Shown in pieces: positions 18,750-26,409 of a stretch of DNA of 64,000 bases. Source of the stretch: Mycolicibacterium sp. CH28 (GTDB taxonomy: Bacteria > Actinomycetota > Actinomycetes > Mycobacteriales > Mycobacteriaceae). The number at the start of each line of letters is the position of its first letter. Position 1 is the first letter of the stretch. The translations under genes were made by a program, and so were the position numbers. The notes beneath the pieces were generated by a model, which made no database searches, was not told where the DNA came from, and saw only the letters and a list, made by a program, of their open reading frames with translations. The stretch covers positions 25,408 to 89,407 of the forward strand of contig NZ_SRLQ01000023.1 in assembly GCF_004745805.1 (NCBI RefSeq), given 5' to 3'.

Positions 18750-19934
18750 TCAGCGGTTGACTCGGGGCAGGCCCAGGGCCACCATGCCGATGATGTCGCG
18801 CTGAATCTCGTTGGTGCCGCCACCGAAGGTCAGGATCAGCGCGGAGCGGTGCATCCGCTCGACCTTTCCGCGCAGTAGCACGCCGTGCGAATCCTGGCGC
18901 AGGGTCGCCGACGGGCCGAGGATCTCCATCAGCAGCCGATAGGCCTCGGTGGCCAGTTCGGTCCCGAACACCTTGGCGGCCGAGGCGTCGGCGGGGTTGA
19001 GGGTGCCGCTCTTGGCCGAGGCCAGCTCCCAGTTGATCAATTTGAGGTACTCGGCCTTGGCGTGCACGCGGGCGAGGTTGAGCTGCACCCATTCCGAGTC
19101 GATCAGCCGGTTGCCGCGGGCGTCCTTGGTGTTCTGGGCCCACTCGCGAACCTGGTTGAGCGCCAAGAAGATCGGCTGTGCGGACACCAGCGCGACGCGC
19201 TCGTGGTTGAGCTGGTTGGTGACCAGCTTCCAGCCGCCGTTCTCCTCGCCGACCCGGCTGCTCACCGGCACGCGCACATCCTGGTAGTAGGTGGCGCTGG
19301 TGCCGACTCCGGCCATCGTGTGTACCGGCGTCCAGGAGAAGCCTTCGGCGGAGGTCGGCACGATCAGCACCGAGATGCCGCGGTGCTTCTTGGCTTCGGA
19401 GTTGGTGCGCACGGCCAGCCAGACGTAGTCGGCGTACTGGATCAGGCTGGTCCACATCTTCTGGCCGTTGACCACGTAGTCGTCGCCGTCGCGCACCGCC
19501 GTGGTGCGAAGTGCCGCCAGATCGGTGCCGGCGCCCGGCTCGGAGTAACCGATCGCGAAGTGCAGGTCCCCGGCGGCGATCTTGGGCAGGAAGAAGTTCT
19601 TCTGCTCGTCGGTGCCGAACGCCATGATCGTCGGGGCGACGCTGTTGATCGTCAGGAACGGCACCGGCGCCCCGGCGATGGCGGCCTCGTCGGTGAAGAT
19701 CAGCGAGTCCATCGGGGAGCGGTTCTGGCCGCCGTACTCGGTTGGCCAGTTCAGGGTCAGCCAGCCATCCTTGCCCATCTGGGACACGGTCTCGCGGTAG
19801 ACGTTTCCGGTGCCGATCTCGCCCCCGGAGGTCGACATCAGCGCCTCCTGGCGCTCCGGGGTCATCAGCCTGCCGAAATAGGTCCGCAGCTCGCGGCGCA
19901 GCTCCTCTTGTTCAGGGGTGTAACTGATCCGCAT
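18750..19934 (-). CDS. fadE26: Acyl-CoA dehydrogenase alpha subunit FadE26 (ChsE4)
   Basis: 394 residues. FAD and substrate motifs: FAIGYSEPGAGTDLAALRT near residue 127, NGQKMWTSLIQYADY, and the catalytic-base context NQLNHERVAL with glutamate near residue 245. The C-terminus FGGGTNEIQRDIIGM is the standard dehydrogenase signature. It is the promoter-proximal gene of fadE26-fadE27-fadD17, with a KstR box 57 bp before its ATG. The heteromeric enzyme introduces the alpha-beta double bond into sterol side-chain CoA esters. Confidence 0.93.
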   Translation of the reverse strand: MRISYTPEQEELRRELRTYFGRLMTPERQEALMSTSGGEIGTGNVYRETVSQMGKDGWLTLNWPTEYGGQNRSPMDSLIFTDEAAIAGAPVPFLTINSVAPTIMAFGTDEQKNFFLPKIAAGDLHFAIGYSEPGAGTDLAALRTTAVRDGDDYVVNGQKMWTSLIQYADYVWLAVRTNSEAKKHRGISVLIVPTSAEGFSWTPVHTMAGVGTSATYYQDVRVPVSSRVGEENGGWKLVTNQLNHERVALVSAQPIFLALNQVREWAQNTKDARGNRLIDSEWVQLNLARVHAKAEYLKLINWELASAKSGTLNPADASAAKVFGTELATEAYRLLMEILGPSATLRQDSHGVLLRGKVERMHRSALILTFGGGTNEIQRDIIGMVALGLPRVNR

Positions 19935-19990
19935 GAGCCCGAGTCCTTCGCTGAGTTGCTGGTGGCCGGCGACCCGCCGACACTCCTGGT

Positions 19991-20004
19991 TGTAACACGT
20001 TCTA
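19991..20004. promoter_or_regulatory. KstR operator between fadE26 and fdxD
   Basis: TGTAACACGTTCTA, identical to the site at 11678, matches the KstR consensus. It lies between fadE26 (minus, start 19934) and fdxD-hsd4A (plus, starts 20111 and 20327), so it probably controls both directions. Confidence 0.88.
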
Positions 20005-20110
20005 GTCTTGGGGTCCAGCGCCCGTTCAGGCCGGGTACCGATCGGTCTGGTCGTATGGTGGTGCTGCGAGCGGCCCCGGATGTCGGGGCCTGTCGGGCAA
20101 GGAGGTTGTC

Positions 20111-20302
20111 ATGCGCGTCGAAGTCGACCGTGATCGCTGTGAAGGTAACGCTGTCTGTGTGGGAATCGCGCCGGACCTGTTCGAACTCGACGATGAGGAC
20201 TATGTCGTCGTGACGAAGGACCCGATCCCCGCGGACGAGGAGGCGCTGGCCGAGCAGGCCATCGCCGAATGCCCCCGCGCGGCCCTGACCCGCCGAGACT
20301 GA
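20111..20302 (+). CDS. fdxD: Ferredoxin FdxD, [3Fe-4S] type
   Basis: 63 residues with three cluster cysteines at about positions 10, 16 and 54 (RCEGNAVCVG, then AECPRAAL). The spacing, with one cysteine of the usual four missing, is that of the P450-type 3Fe-4S ferredoxins. It occupies the Rv3503c position, divergent from fadE26 and upstream of hsd4A. It probably passes electrons to a sterol P450 or oxygenase of this regulon such as CYP142. Confidence 0.9.
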   Translation: MRVEVDRDRCEGNAVCVGIAPDLFELDDEDYVVVTKDPIPADEEALAEQAIAECPRAALTRRD

Positions 20303-20326
20303 CCGAGGACTAGAGGTATTCGTAAG

Positions 20327-21241
20327 TTGACTGCACATGACTTGTCTGACGAACTGACCGACCTGTCCGGACGCGTCGCGGTGGTGACCGGTGCCGCCGC
20401 GGGCCTGGGCCGCGCCGAGGCCATCGGACTGGCCCGATCCGGGGCGACCGTCGTCGTCAACGACATGGCCAAGGCGCTGGATTCCTCCGACGTTCTCGAC
20501 GAGATCAGCGCCGTGGGTTCCAAGGGCGTCGCGGTCGCTGGCGACATCAGCCAGCGCTCGACCGCCGACGAGCTGGTGGCCTGCGCCGACGGGCTGGGCG
20601 GGCTGAACATCGTGGTGAACAACGCTGGTATCACCCGCGACCGGATGCTGTTCAACATGACCGACGAGGACTGGGACGCGGTCATCGCGGTACATCTGCG
20701 GGGGCATTTCCTGCTGACCCGCAACGCCGCGACCTACTGGCGCAACAAGGCCAAGGATAACGGCGGATCGGTCTATGGCCGGATCATCAACACCTCCTCG
20801 GAGGCCGGGTTGTCCGGCCCGGTCGGGCAGGCCAACTACGGTGCCGCCAAGGCCGGCATCACGGCGCTGACGCTCACCGCGTCGCGTGCGCTCGGGCGCT
20901 ACGGTGTGCGGGCCAACGTGATCTGCCCGCGGGCGCGCACGGCGATGACCGCCGACGTGTTCGGTGCGCCCCCCGAGGGTGAGATCGACCCCCTGTCACC
21001 CGATCACGTGGTCACCCTGGTGCGCTTCCTGGCCTCGCCGGCGTCGGACAAAGTCAGCGGTCAGGTCTTCGTGGTCTACGGTCCGACCGTCACCCTGGTG
21101 GCGGCTCCGACGGCTGAGCACCGGTTTCACGCCGACGGATCGGCCTGGGACCCCGCGGCTTTGAGCTCCTCCATGCAGGACTACTTCGCCGATCGTGATC
21201 CCGAACGCACGTTCGGGGTGATGGGCCTGATGGGCGACTGA
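20327..21241 (+). CDS. hsd4A: 17-beta-hydroxysteroid / 3-hydroxyacyl-CoA dehydrogenase Hsd4A
   Basis: 304 residues from TTG 20327. SDR motifs: the TGAAAGLGRAEA nucleotide loop, NNAGITRDRM, and the catalytic S-Y-K with YGAAKAG. A C-terminal extension (residues 230-304, PDHVVTLVRFLASPASDKVSGQVFVVYG) marks the Hsd4A/MFE-like dehydrogenase branch. It matches Rv3502c in position after fdxD. The enzyme oxidises the side-chain 3-hydroxyacyl-CoA and can act on 17-beta-hydroxysteroids. In M. tuberculosis the mce4 operon follows; here otsA follows 22 bp later on the opposite strand. Confidence 0.9.
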   Translation: MTAHDLSDELTDLSGRVAVVTGAAAGLGRAEAIGLARSGATVVVNDMAKALDSSDVLDEISAVGSKGVAVAGDISQRSTADELVACADGLGGLNIVVNNAGITRDRMLFNMTDEDWDAVIAVHLRGHFLLTRNAATYWRNKAKDNGGSVYGRIINTSSEAGLSGPVGQANYGAAKAGITALTLTASRALGRYGVRANVICPRARTAMTADVFGAPPEGEIDPLSPDHVVTLVRFLASPASDKVSGQVFVVYGPTVTLVAAPTAEHRFHADGSAWDPAALSSSMQDYFADRDPERTFGVMGLMGD

Positions 21242-21263
21242 GCCCGGTCACGGGGCCGTGCGC

Positions 21264-22721
21264 TCAGCCGGCCTGTTCGGCCTTGGTGTCGGCAAGAGCG
21301 TCCAGGAACGACCGCGCCCAGCGGTCGACATCGTGGGCGAGGACCTGGCGGCGCAGTGCCCGCATCCGGCGGCGGCCCTCCTCGGGCGTCTGGTTCAGCG
21401 CGGCCTCGATGGTGTCCTTGACACCCTCCAGATCGTGCGGGTTGGTCAGGTAGGCCTGTCGCAGTTCAGCTGCGGCCCCGGTGAATTCGCTGAGCACCAG
21501 GGCGCCGCCCAGGTCGCTTCGGCAGGCGACATACTCCTTGGCCACCAGGTTCATCCCGTCGCGCAGCGGCGTTACCAGCATGACGTCGGCCGCCACGAAG
21601 AACGCGATCAACTCATCGCGCGGCACCGGCCGGTGCAGGTAATGCACCACGGGATGGCCGACCTCGCCATATTCGCCGTTGATGTGACCGACCTGCTGCT
21701 CGACGTCGTTGCGAAGGATGCGGTAGCTCTCCACCCGTTCCCGGCTGGGGGTCGCCAGTTGCACCAGGACGGTGTCGTCGCGTTTGGCGCGACCCTCGGC
21801 GACCAACTCCGAAAAAGCTCTGAGCCGAACGTCGATGCCCTTGGTGTAGTCGAGCCGGTCGACACCGAGCAGGATCTTGCGGGGGCTGCCGAGCTCGGCG
21901 CGGATCTCCTTGGCGCGGCGCCGGATTCCACGGTTACGCGCCGTACGGTCCAGGTCTGCGGAGTCGATCGAGATGGGGAACGCGCCGACCTTCACGGTGC
22001 GGACGCCCAGCTGCACCTCGCCGAAGCGGGACCGCACACCAACCGAGGCACGCGAGGTATTGGCGCCGACGAGTCGGCGGGAGAGGAAGAGGAAGTTCTG
22101 CGCGCCACCGGGCAGGTGAAATCCGACCAGATCGGCACCCAGCAGACCCTCGATGATCTCGGTGCGCCACGGCAACTGCATGAACAGCTCCACCGGCGGG
22201 AACGGGATGTGCAGGAAGAACCCGATCGTCAGGTCCGGCCGCAGCATTCGCAGCATCTTCGGAACCAGCTGCAGTTGGTAGTCCTGCACCCAGACGGTCG
22301 CGCCCTCGGCCGCAGCGCGGGAGGTGGCCTCGGCGAAGCGTCGATTGACGTCGACGTAGCGATCCCACCATTCGCGGTGGTATTCCGGCTTGACGATCAC
22401 ATCGTGGTACAGCGGCCACAGCGTGGCGTTGGAGAAGCCCTCGTAGTATTCGGCGACGTCCTCGGCGGACAGCCGCACTGGGAAGAGTTGTAGATCCTCT
22501 TCGGCGATCGGCTCCTCCGGGCCGTCGACCACACCCGGCCAGCCGATCCAGGCGCCGCGCTGGCGCCGCAGCAATGGCTCCAGGGCGGTGACGAGCCCAC
22601 CAGGGCTGCGCTTCCAGGAGACGGTGCCGTCGGGCAGCCGCTCCATGTCGATCGGCAGCCGGTTGGCGACCACCACGAAGTCAGAATTTCCGGAGTGGGC
22701 GGGTTTCCGGTCTCCGGACAC
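21264..22721 (-). CDS. otsA: Alpha,alpha-trehalose-phosphate synthase OtsA (GT20)
   Basis: 485 residues from GTG 22721. GT20 signatures: VVVANRLPIDMERLPDG at the N-terminus, SPGGLVTALEPLL, WVQDYQLQLVPKMLR, and the donor site GVDRLDYTKGI followed by PLRDGMNLVAKEYVACR. It transfers glucose from UDP- or ADP-glucose to glucose-6-phosphate to give trehalose-6-phosphate, needed for osmoprotection and trehalose mycolates. It lies three bases after the small Rv3489-like gene, so the two are co-transcribed. Confidence 0.95.
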   Translation of the reverse strand: MSGDRKPAHSGNSDFVVVANRLPIDMERLPDGTVSWKRSPGGLVTALEPLLRRQRGAWIGWPGVVDGPEEPIAEEDLQLFPVRLSAEDVAEYYEGFSNATLWPLYHDVIVKPEYHREWWDRYVDVNRRFAEATSRAAAEGATVWVQDYQLQLVPKMLRMLRPDLTIGFFLHIPFPPVELFMQLPWRTEIIEGLLGADLVGFHLPGGAQNFLFLSRRLVGANTSRASVGVRSRFGEVQLGVRTVKVGAFPISIDSADLDRTARNRGIRRRAKEIRAELGSPRKILLGVDRLDYTKGIDVRLRAFSELVAEGRAKRDDTVLVQLATPSRERVESYRILRNDVEQQVGHINGEYGEVGHPVVHYLHRPVPRDELIAFFVAADVMLVTPLRDGMNLVAKEYVACRSDLGGALVLSEFTGAAAELRQAYLTNPHDLEGVKDTIEAALNQTPEEGRRRMRALRRQVLAHDVDRWARSFLDALADTKAEQAG

Positions 22722-22724
22722 CGC

Positions 22725-22889
22725 CTACGCCTCGAGCTTTGAGGGTCCAATACCAAGCATCGACAAGAAGACCCGGCACTCGTCGGCGTCGGTGGCATAG
22801 GCGGCGACGACCCGACGGGCCTGGCGCGCCGTGCTGTCGGCCAGCGGCTCCACGTCGTCGATATCCGCAGGGTTTGATTTTGCAGGCAT
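22725..22889 (-). CDS. 54-residue conserved protein upstream of otsA (Rv3489-like)
   Basis: ATG 22889 to TAG 22725 encodes 54 residues: MPAKSNPADIDDVEPL at the start, then STARQARRVVAAYATDADE and a C-terminal LSMLGIGPS. It is soluble, acidic at the N-terminus and helical in the middle. The length and the place directly upstream of otsA match my recollection of Rv3489. It may regulate or bind OtsA; nothing in the sequence proves this. The three-base gap to otsA implies tight coupling. Confidence 0.75.
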   Translation of the reverse strand: MPAKSNPADIDDVEPLADSTARQARRVVAAYATDADECRVFLSMLGIGPSKLEA

Positions 22890-22920
22890 GTCCCAACCTT
22901 AGCTAAGGGTCAAAAACTCA

Positions 22921-23364
22921 CTACGGGCTCGACGAAATCGTCGACTTCGGCTGGACAGCGGCCTCGCCCTGACTGGCTTCGTAGCAGGCGGCCGATTCCC
23001 AGTAGCCCGTGCAGGGGTACCCGTTGATGTTCGGCACCATGTCGGCCGCGATCCCGGTCTCCGCGGTGGAGGTGATGTCTTGGGTGGTACGCGGCTGGAA
23101 CTCGTCGGTCGCCTGGTCGCCCTGGGTGGTGGCGATCGGGGTCATCGTCGGCACGCAATTACCCGTCGAGGCATCCAGCGATTCGCCCGACTGGCAGCCA
23201 CCCGAGCCACTGGGCTGTGCGGCCACCGGCGCGGGTGCCGGCACCGGCTCGGGTGCCGGTATTGCGCCTTCGCCCTCGGCATGTGCCACCGGAGCTGCGG
23301 CGACCGCGAGCGCGAAGACGCCCGCGGTCATCAGCTTGGCTGCCCAACTGGAGTGGATCGGCAT
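22921..23364 (-). CDS. Small secreted Cys-containing protein, paralogue 3 of a tandem trio
   Basis: 147 residues from ATG 23364 with a good GGAGGG five bases upstream. A Sec signal peptide (KLMTAGVFALAVAAAPVAHA, cut after AHA) is followed by an Ala-Pro-rich stretch, a CQSGESLDASTGNC pair, then NGYPCTGYWESAACYEA. It ends in KSTISSSP, the tail shared with its two neighbours. The two later cysteines align with those of the other paralogues, but the middle is expanded with Thr/Gln-rich sequence. Function unknown; exported and possibly disulfide-bonded. Confidence 0.8.
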   Translation of the reverse strand: MPIHSSWAAKLMTAGVFALAVAAAPVAHAEGEGAIPAPEPVPAPAPVAAQPSGSGGCQSGESLDASTGNCVPTMTPIATTQGDQATDEFQPRTTQDITSTAETGIAADMVPNINGYPCTGYWESAACYEASQGEAAVQPKSTISSSP

Positions 23365-23391
23365 CGTTGCCCTCCTGGTCTGGACCGCTGT

Positions 23392-23775
23392 CTACGGGCT
23401 GGACGAGAGGCTGGAGTGCGGCTCGACCGCGGGGACCTGGTTTTCTTGCAGGCCGATGCACTGACCGGTGTTGGCCCCGGTGCACGGAATGCCCTGAACC
23501 TCGGGAAGGCTGCTGGAGTCACCGGGAGTGGAGAACGTCGTGGTCCCACTACCGCTCGTCGTGGGGTAGTTGCCACCCGGCACATTTGGCGCCAGCTCCG
23601 GTGTGCAGTCCCCCGTGTAGATGTCCTCGAGCTCACCGGCCGGGCAGGCCATGGCCGGTCCAGCCGGTGCACCCGACGGCCCCGCGAGGTATGCCACTGC
23701 GGGAGCGGCTGCGATCGCGATGCTGAATCCACCTGCGAGGAGGATGCGTCGGCCGACTGAGGGGGAAATCGTCAT
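23392..23775 (-). CDS. Small secreted Cys-containing protein, paralogue 2 of a tandem trio
   Basis: 127 residues from ATG 23775 with AAGGAAG upstream. It has an N-terminal signal or anchor (RILLAGGFSIAIAAAPAVAYLA), then CPAGELEDIYTGDC, a Gly/Ser/Thr linker with TTTFSTPGDSSS, and LPEVQGIPCTGANTGQCIGL. It ends HSSLSSSP. The C-terminal 45 residues are nearly identical to paralogue 1, so the duplication is recent compared with paralogue 3. Function unknown. Confidence 0.8.
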   Translation of the reverse strand: MTISPSVGRRILLAGGFSIAIAAAPAVAYLAGPSGAPAGPAMACPAGELEDIYTGDCTPELAPNVPGGNYPTTSGSGTTTFSTPGDSSSLPEVQGIPCTGANTGQCIGLQENQVPAVEPHSSLSSSP

Positions 23776-23826
23776 ACTTCACACTTCCTTGAGAAGTCGA
23801 CGGAGTTCCGAAGTCGGCCCTCCGCT

Positions 23827-24177
23827 CTAGGGACTGGACGAGATGGTCGAGTGGGGTTCTACGACCGGAGCCTGCTGCTCTTCCTGCAATCCTATGCACT
23901 GACCGGTGTTTGCGCCTGTGCAAGGTATCCCCTGAACTTCTGGCAGGCTGTTGGCGTCGCCGGGTGTCGAGAAACTGACCTCACCGGGAGGGGTGCCCTC
24001 GGGTAGCGCCTCGCACGCGCCGGTCGCCGGATTGGCGGTCTGGCCGGCGGGGCATTCGGCGACGGCGGGTCCGGCCGCCGGAACGGCCAGAGCGGCCATC
24101 AGGGGTGCCGCCGCGACGGCGAGGGCGAAGCTTCCGGCTAGGGCCATGCGCTGCGCTGAATTCTTCAATTTGGCCAT
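23827..24177 (-). CDS. Small secreted Cys-containing protein, paralogue 1 of a tandem trio
   Basis: 116 residues from ATG 24177. The Sec signal (MALAGSFALAVAAAPLMAAL) is followed by AVAECPAGQTANPATGACEA, the linker SFSTPGDANS, LPEVQGIPCTGANTGQCIGL and the tail HSTISSSP. It has four cysteines in two C-x(n)-C pairs. It is first in a same-strand run through paralogues 2 and 3 to the Rv3489-like gene and otsA, with gaps of 27-51 bp. Not recognised as a named family. Confidence 0.8.
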   Translation of the reverse strand: MAKLKNSAQRMALAGSFALAVAAAPLMAALAVPAAGPAVAECPAGQTANPATGACEALPEGTPPGEVSFSTPGDANSLPEVQGIPCTGANTGQCIGLQEEQQAPVVEPHSTISSSP

Positions 24178-24656
24178 GATCGTGCTCTCTTGTTGTTTGC
24201 CGAGCGGCTGTGTGAGAGCAGTGTATTGCCGCCCTCCGCATCCCGCAGTTGTTCGGCCGTTATATCGGCAGCCCGCACCGTATCGTTACACCAGGGTCAA
24301 TATAGTTTTCGGGGAGATTCCCGGCCCCACTTCCTCGCCACGGTCACGGCGTGACCACTGTCTACGCTCGGAATCGGGACAACGCCGGTAGGTGCAAGGC
24401 GGCGACCCGCAATTGCATTTGTCACCGCAATACCGGGCCCGTGCAGTGCGGGCGGTCGCCCTGGTGGACGTCGCCGATCGAGGCGCCGTTTTTCATTGCC
24501 AGATGTTCGCTGACGGTGATTGCAAAGCGCGGTGCGCGGACTTTCTCCCCATCCGCGGACGGTGGCCTGGCGCTGACCGGGACGGACGCTATGCGACGCC
24601 GCCGCCTCGTGGTTCTATACGTAGAACCTGTTCCAGTTTTGCGTGAGGAGTGCGGC
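24178..24656. other. Intergenic region with palindromes; no supported gene
   Basis: This 479 bp gap separates the divergent secreted-protein trio and the SDR gene. The first half includes AT-rich patches (TATATCG, CAATATAGTTTTC) that could hold promoters. A perfect palindrome GGTCACGGCGTGACC lies at 24342-24356. The composite KstR-like site is at 24611-24635. Reading frames across it lack coding character. Confidence 0.6.
24611..24635. promoter_or_regulatory. Composite KstR-like operator upstream of the SDR gene
   Basis: TAGAACCTGTTCCA at 24622-24635 matches the KstR consensus TnnAACnnGTTnnA. Overlapping it, GGTTCTA (24611-24617) and TAGAACC (24622-24628) form a second inverted repeat around TACG. 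Three half-sites in 25 bp could give two mutually exclusive or cooperative dimer positions. The SDR start follows at 24657 with GAGGAG at about 24645. Confidence 0.72.
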
Positions 24657-25487
24657 GTGCAGCTCTCGTTCGAGGATCGGACGTACCTGATCACCGGCGG
24701 TGGTAGCGGTATCGGCAAGGGGGTGGCAGAGGGCCTGGCCAAGGCTGGCGCCAACGTGATGATCGTCGGGCGCAACGCCGATCGGCTCGCCGCGACCGCC
24801 GATGAGATCAATGCCGCCGCGCCGGCGGGCCACGTCAACTATGAGCCCGCCGACGTCGTCAACGAGGACCAGATCGCTGCGGTCATCGAGGCGGCCACGG
24901 CGTGGAACGGGCGGCTCCACGGTGTGGTGCACTGCGCCGGCGGTTCCCAGACCATCGGTCCGGTCACCCAGATGGACTCCGAGGCGTGGCGCGCCACCGT
25001 TGACCTCAACATCAACGGCTCGATGTACGTGCTCAAGCATTCGGCCCGGGAGATGGTGCGGGGCGGCGGCGGATCATTCGTCGGAATCTCCTCGATTGCC
25101 TCCAGCAACACCCACCGCTGGTTCGGGCCGTACGGCGTCACCAAGGCCGGACTCGACCACCTCATCAAGCTGGCCGCCGACGAACTGGGACCGTCTTGGG
25201 TGCGGGTCAACGGCATCCGACCCGGATTGATCCGCACTGAGCTCGTCCAGATGGTCCTCGACTCGCCGGAGATCAGCGGGGATTACCGGGAGTGCACACC
25301 GCTGCCGCGTCCCGGCGAGGTCGCCGACGTCGCCAACACGGCGATGTTCCTACTCAGTGATGCCGCCGAGTGGATCACCGGGCAGATCATCGGGGTCGAC
25401 GGCGGGCAGAACCTGCGTCGCGGTCCGGATTACTCGGCGATGCTCGAACCCGCTTTCGGTGCCGACGGCCTACGCGGAGTCGTCTGA
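24657..25487 (+). CDS. Short-chain dehydrogenase/reductase, putatively KstR-controlled
   Basis: 276 residues from GTG 24657 with a GAGGAG ribosome-binding site. Classical SDR motifs: TGGGSGIGKGVAEG at residue 13, HCAGGSQTIG, the catalytic S with YGVTKAG, and a C-terminal ITGQIIGVDGGQNL. The KstR-like site 22 bp upstream implies a steroid substrate. It sits between otsA and cpsA, where H37Rv has Rv3485c, but I cannot confirm orthology. Its end overlaps the convergent dehydrogenase gene by 18 bp. Confidence 0.85.
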   Translation: MQLSFEDRTYLITGGGSGIGKGVAEGLAKAGANVMIVGRNADRLAATADEINAAAPAGHVNYEPADVVNEDQIAAVIEAATAWNGRLHGVVHCAGGSQTIGPVTQMDSEAWRATVDLNINGSMYVLKHSAREMVRGGGGSFVGISSIASSNTHRWFGPYGVTKAGLDHLIKLAADELGPSWVRVNGIRPGLIRTELVQMVLDSPEISGDYRECTPLPRPGEVADVANTAMFLLSDAAEWITGQIIGVDGGQNLRRGPDYSAMLEPAFGADGLRGVV

Positions 25488-26360
25488 GACTGCCGCGTCG
25501 AGCGCCGCGAGGCCGCCCACCGCCGACCAATCCAGGTGCTCGCCGCCACCGGCGAGCAGGCGTAAGAAGCGGTCCCGCAACAGGCTGGCGATCGGCAACG
25601 GCACCCGCAGCTGCTCGGCGGCGGCCAGTACCAGGCCAATGTCCTTGTGGCCCAACGGTGCCGCGAATCCAGCCGGTTCGAACTGCGCACTGGCGATGAG
25701 GTTGCCGTAGGTCCGGTACACCGGCGCGGTGAACAGGGTCGAGGTCAGGATCTCCAGATACTGGTGTTTGTCCACCCCGCCCCGGCTCACCAAGGCCATC
25801 GCCTCGCCGAGCGACTCGATCACCGAGCCGATCAGGAAGTTGCCGCTGAGCTTGACCAGGTTGGCCGCCGAGGGATCGGTGGACACCACGAACGTCCGTT
25901 GCCCGATCGCGTCGAACACCGGCAGCACCGACTGCACGGTGTCGTCGGCCCCAGCCGCAACGACGAACAACGCCGCCGCGGCGGCGGCGTCCGGCCGGCC
26001 GAACACCGGCGCCGACACGAATCCCGTCCCGGCGGCGCCGTGTGCCTCGGCAAGTCGGTTGGCCAGCTCGACGCTGATCGTGCTGGAGGAGATGTGCACG
26101 GTGTCCGGCGATGCCGAAGCGATGATGCCGCCGTCACCGAATGCCACCGCCGCCACCGCGGTGTCGTCGGCGAGCATGGTCACCACAGCGTCGCCGCCGC
26201 AGGCGTCGGCGACACTGCCGGCAGGCCGGGCCCCCACCGCAGCCAGCGCGTCGACCTTGGCCCGCGACCGGTTGTAGACGGTCACCTCGTGACCGGCCTT
26301 GATCAGATTCGCGGCCATGCCCGCGCCCATGTTGCCCAGTCCGATCAGTCCGACGCGCAT
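25470..26360 (-). CDS. NAD(P)-dependent 3-hydroxyisobutyrate dehydrogenase-like oxidoreductase
   Basis: 296 residues from ATG 26360. It starts with the Rossmann motif VGLIGLGNMGAGMAANLIKAGHEVTVYNRS, followed by the second-domain helix containing VKLSGNFLIGSVIESLGEA, whose lysine matches the family catalytic lysine (VKLxxN). FVSAPVFGRPDAA corresponds to the substrate loop (normally DAPVSGG), altered here. It belongs to the beta-hydroxyacid dehydrogenase/6PGDH superfamily; the substrate is uncertain. A second, more canonical member lies at 59844. Confidence 0.85.
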   Translation of the reverse strand: MRVGLIGLGNMGAGMAANLIKAGHEVTVYNRSRAKVDALAAVGARPAGSVADACGGDAVVTMLADDTAVAAVAFGDGGIIASASPDTVHISSSTISVELANRLAEAHGAAGTGFVSAPVFGRPDAAAAAALFVVAAGADDTVQSVLPVFDAIGQRTFVVSTDPSAANLVKLSGNFLIGSVIESLGEAMALVSRGGVDKHQYLEILTSTLFTAPVYRTYGNLIASAQFEPAGFAAPLGHKDIGLVLAAAEQLRVPLPIASLLRDRFLRLLAGGGEHLDWSAVGGLAALDAAVSDDSA

Positions 26361-26409
26361 CGCACCATCGTGGCGGCAGCGAGCCGGAATCGCCAACCGG
26401 GACCCGCGG

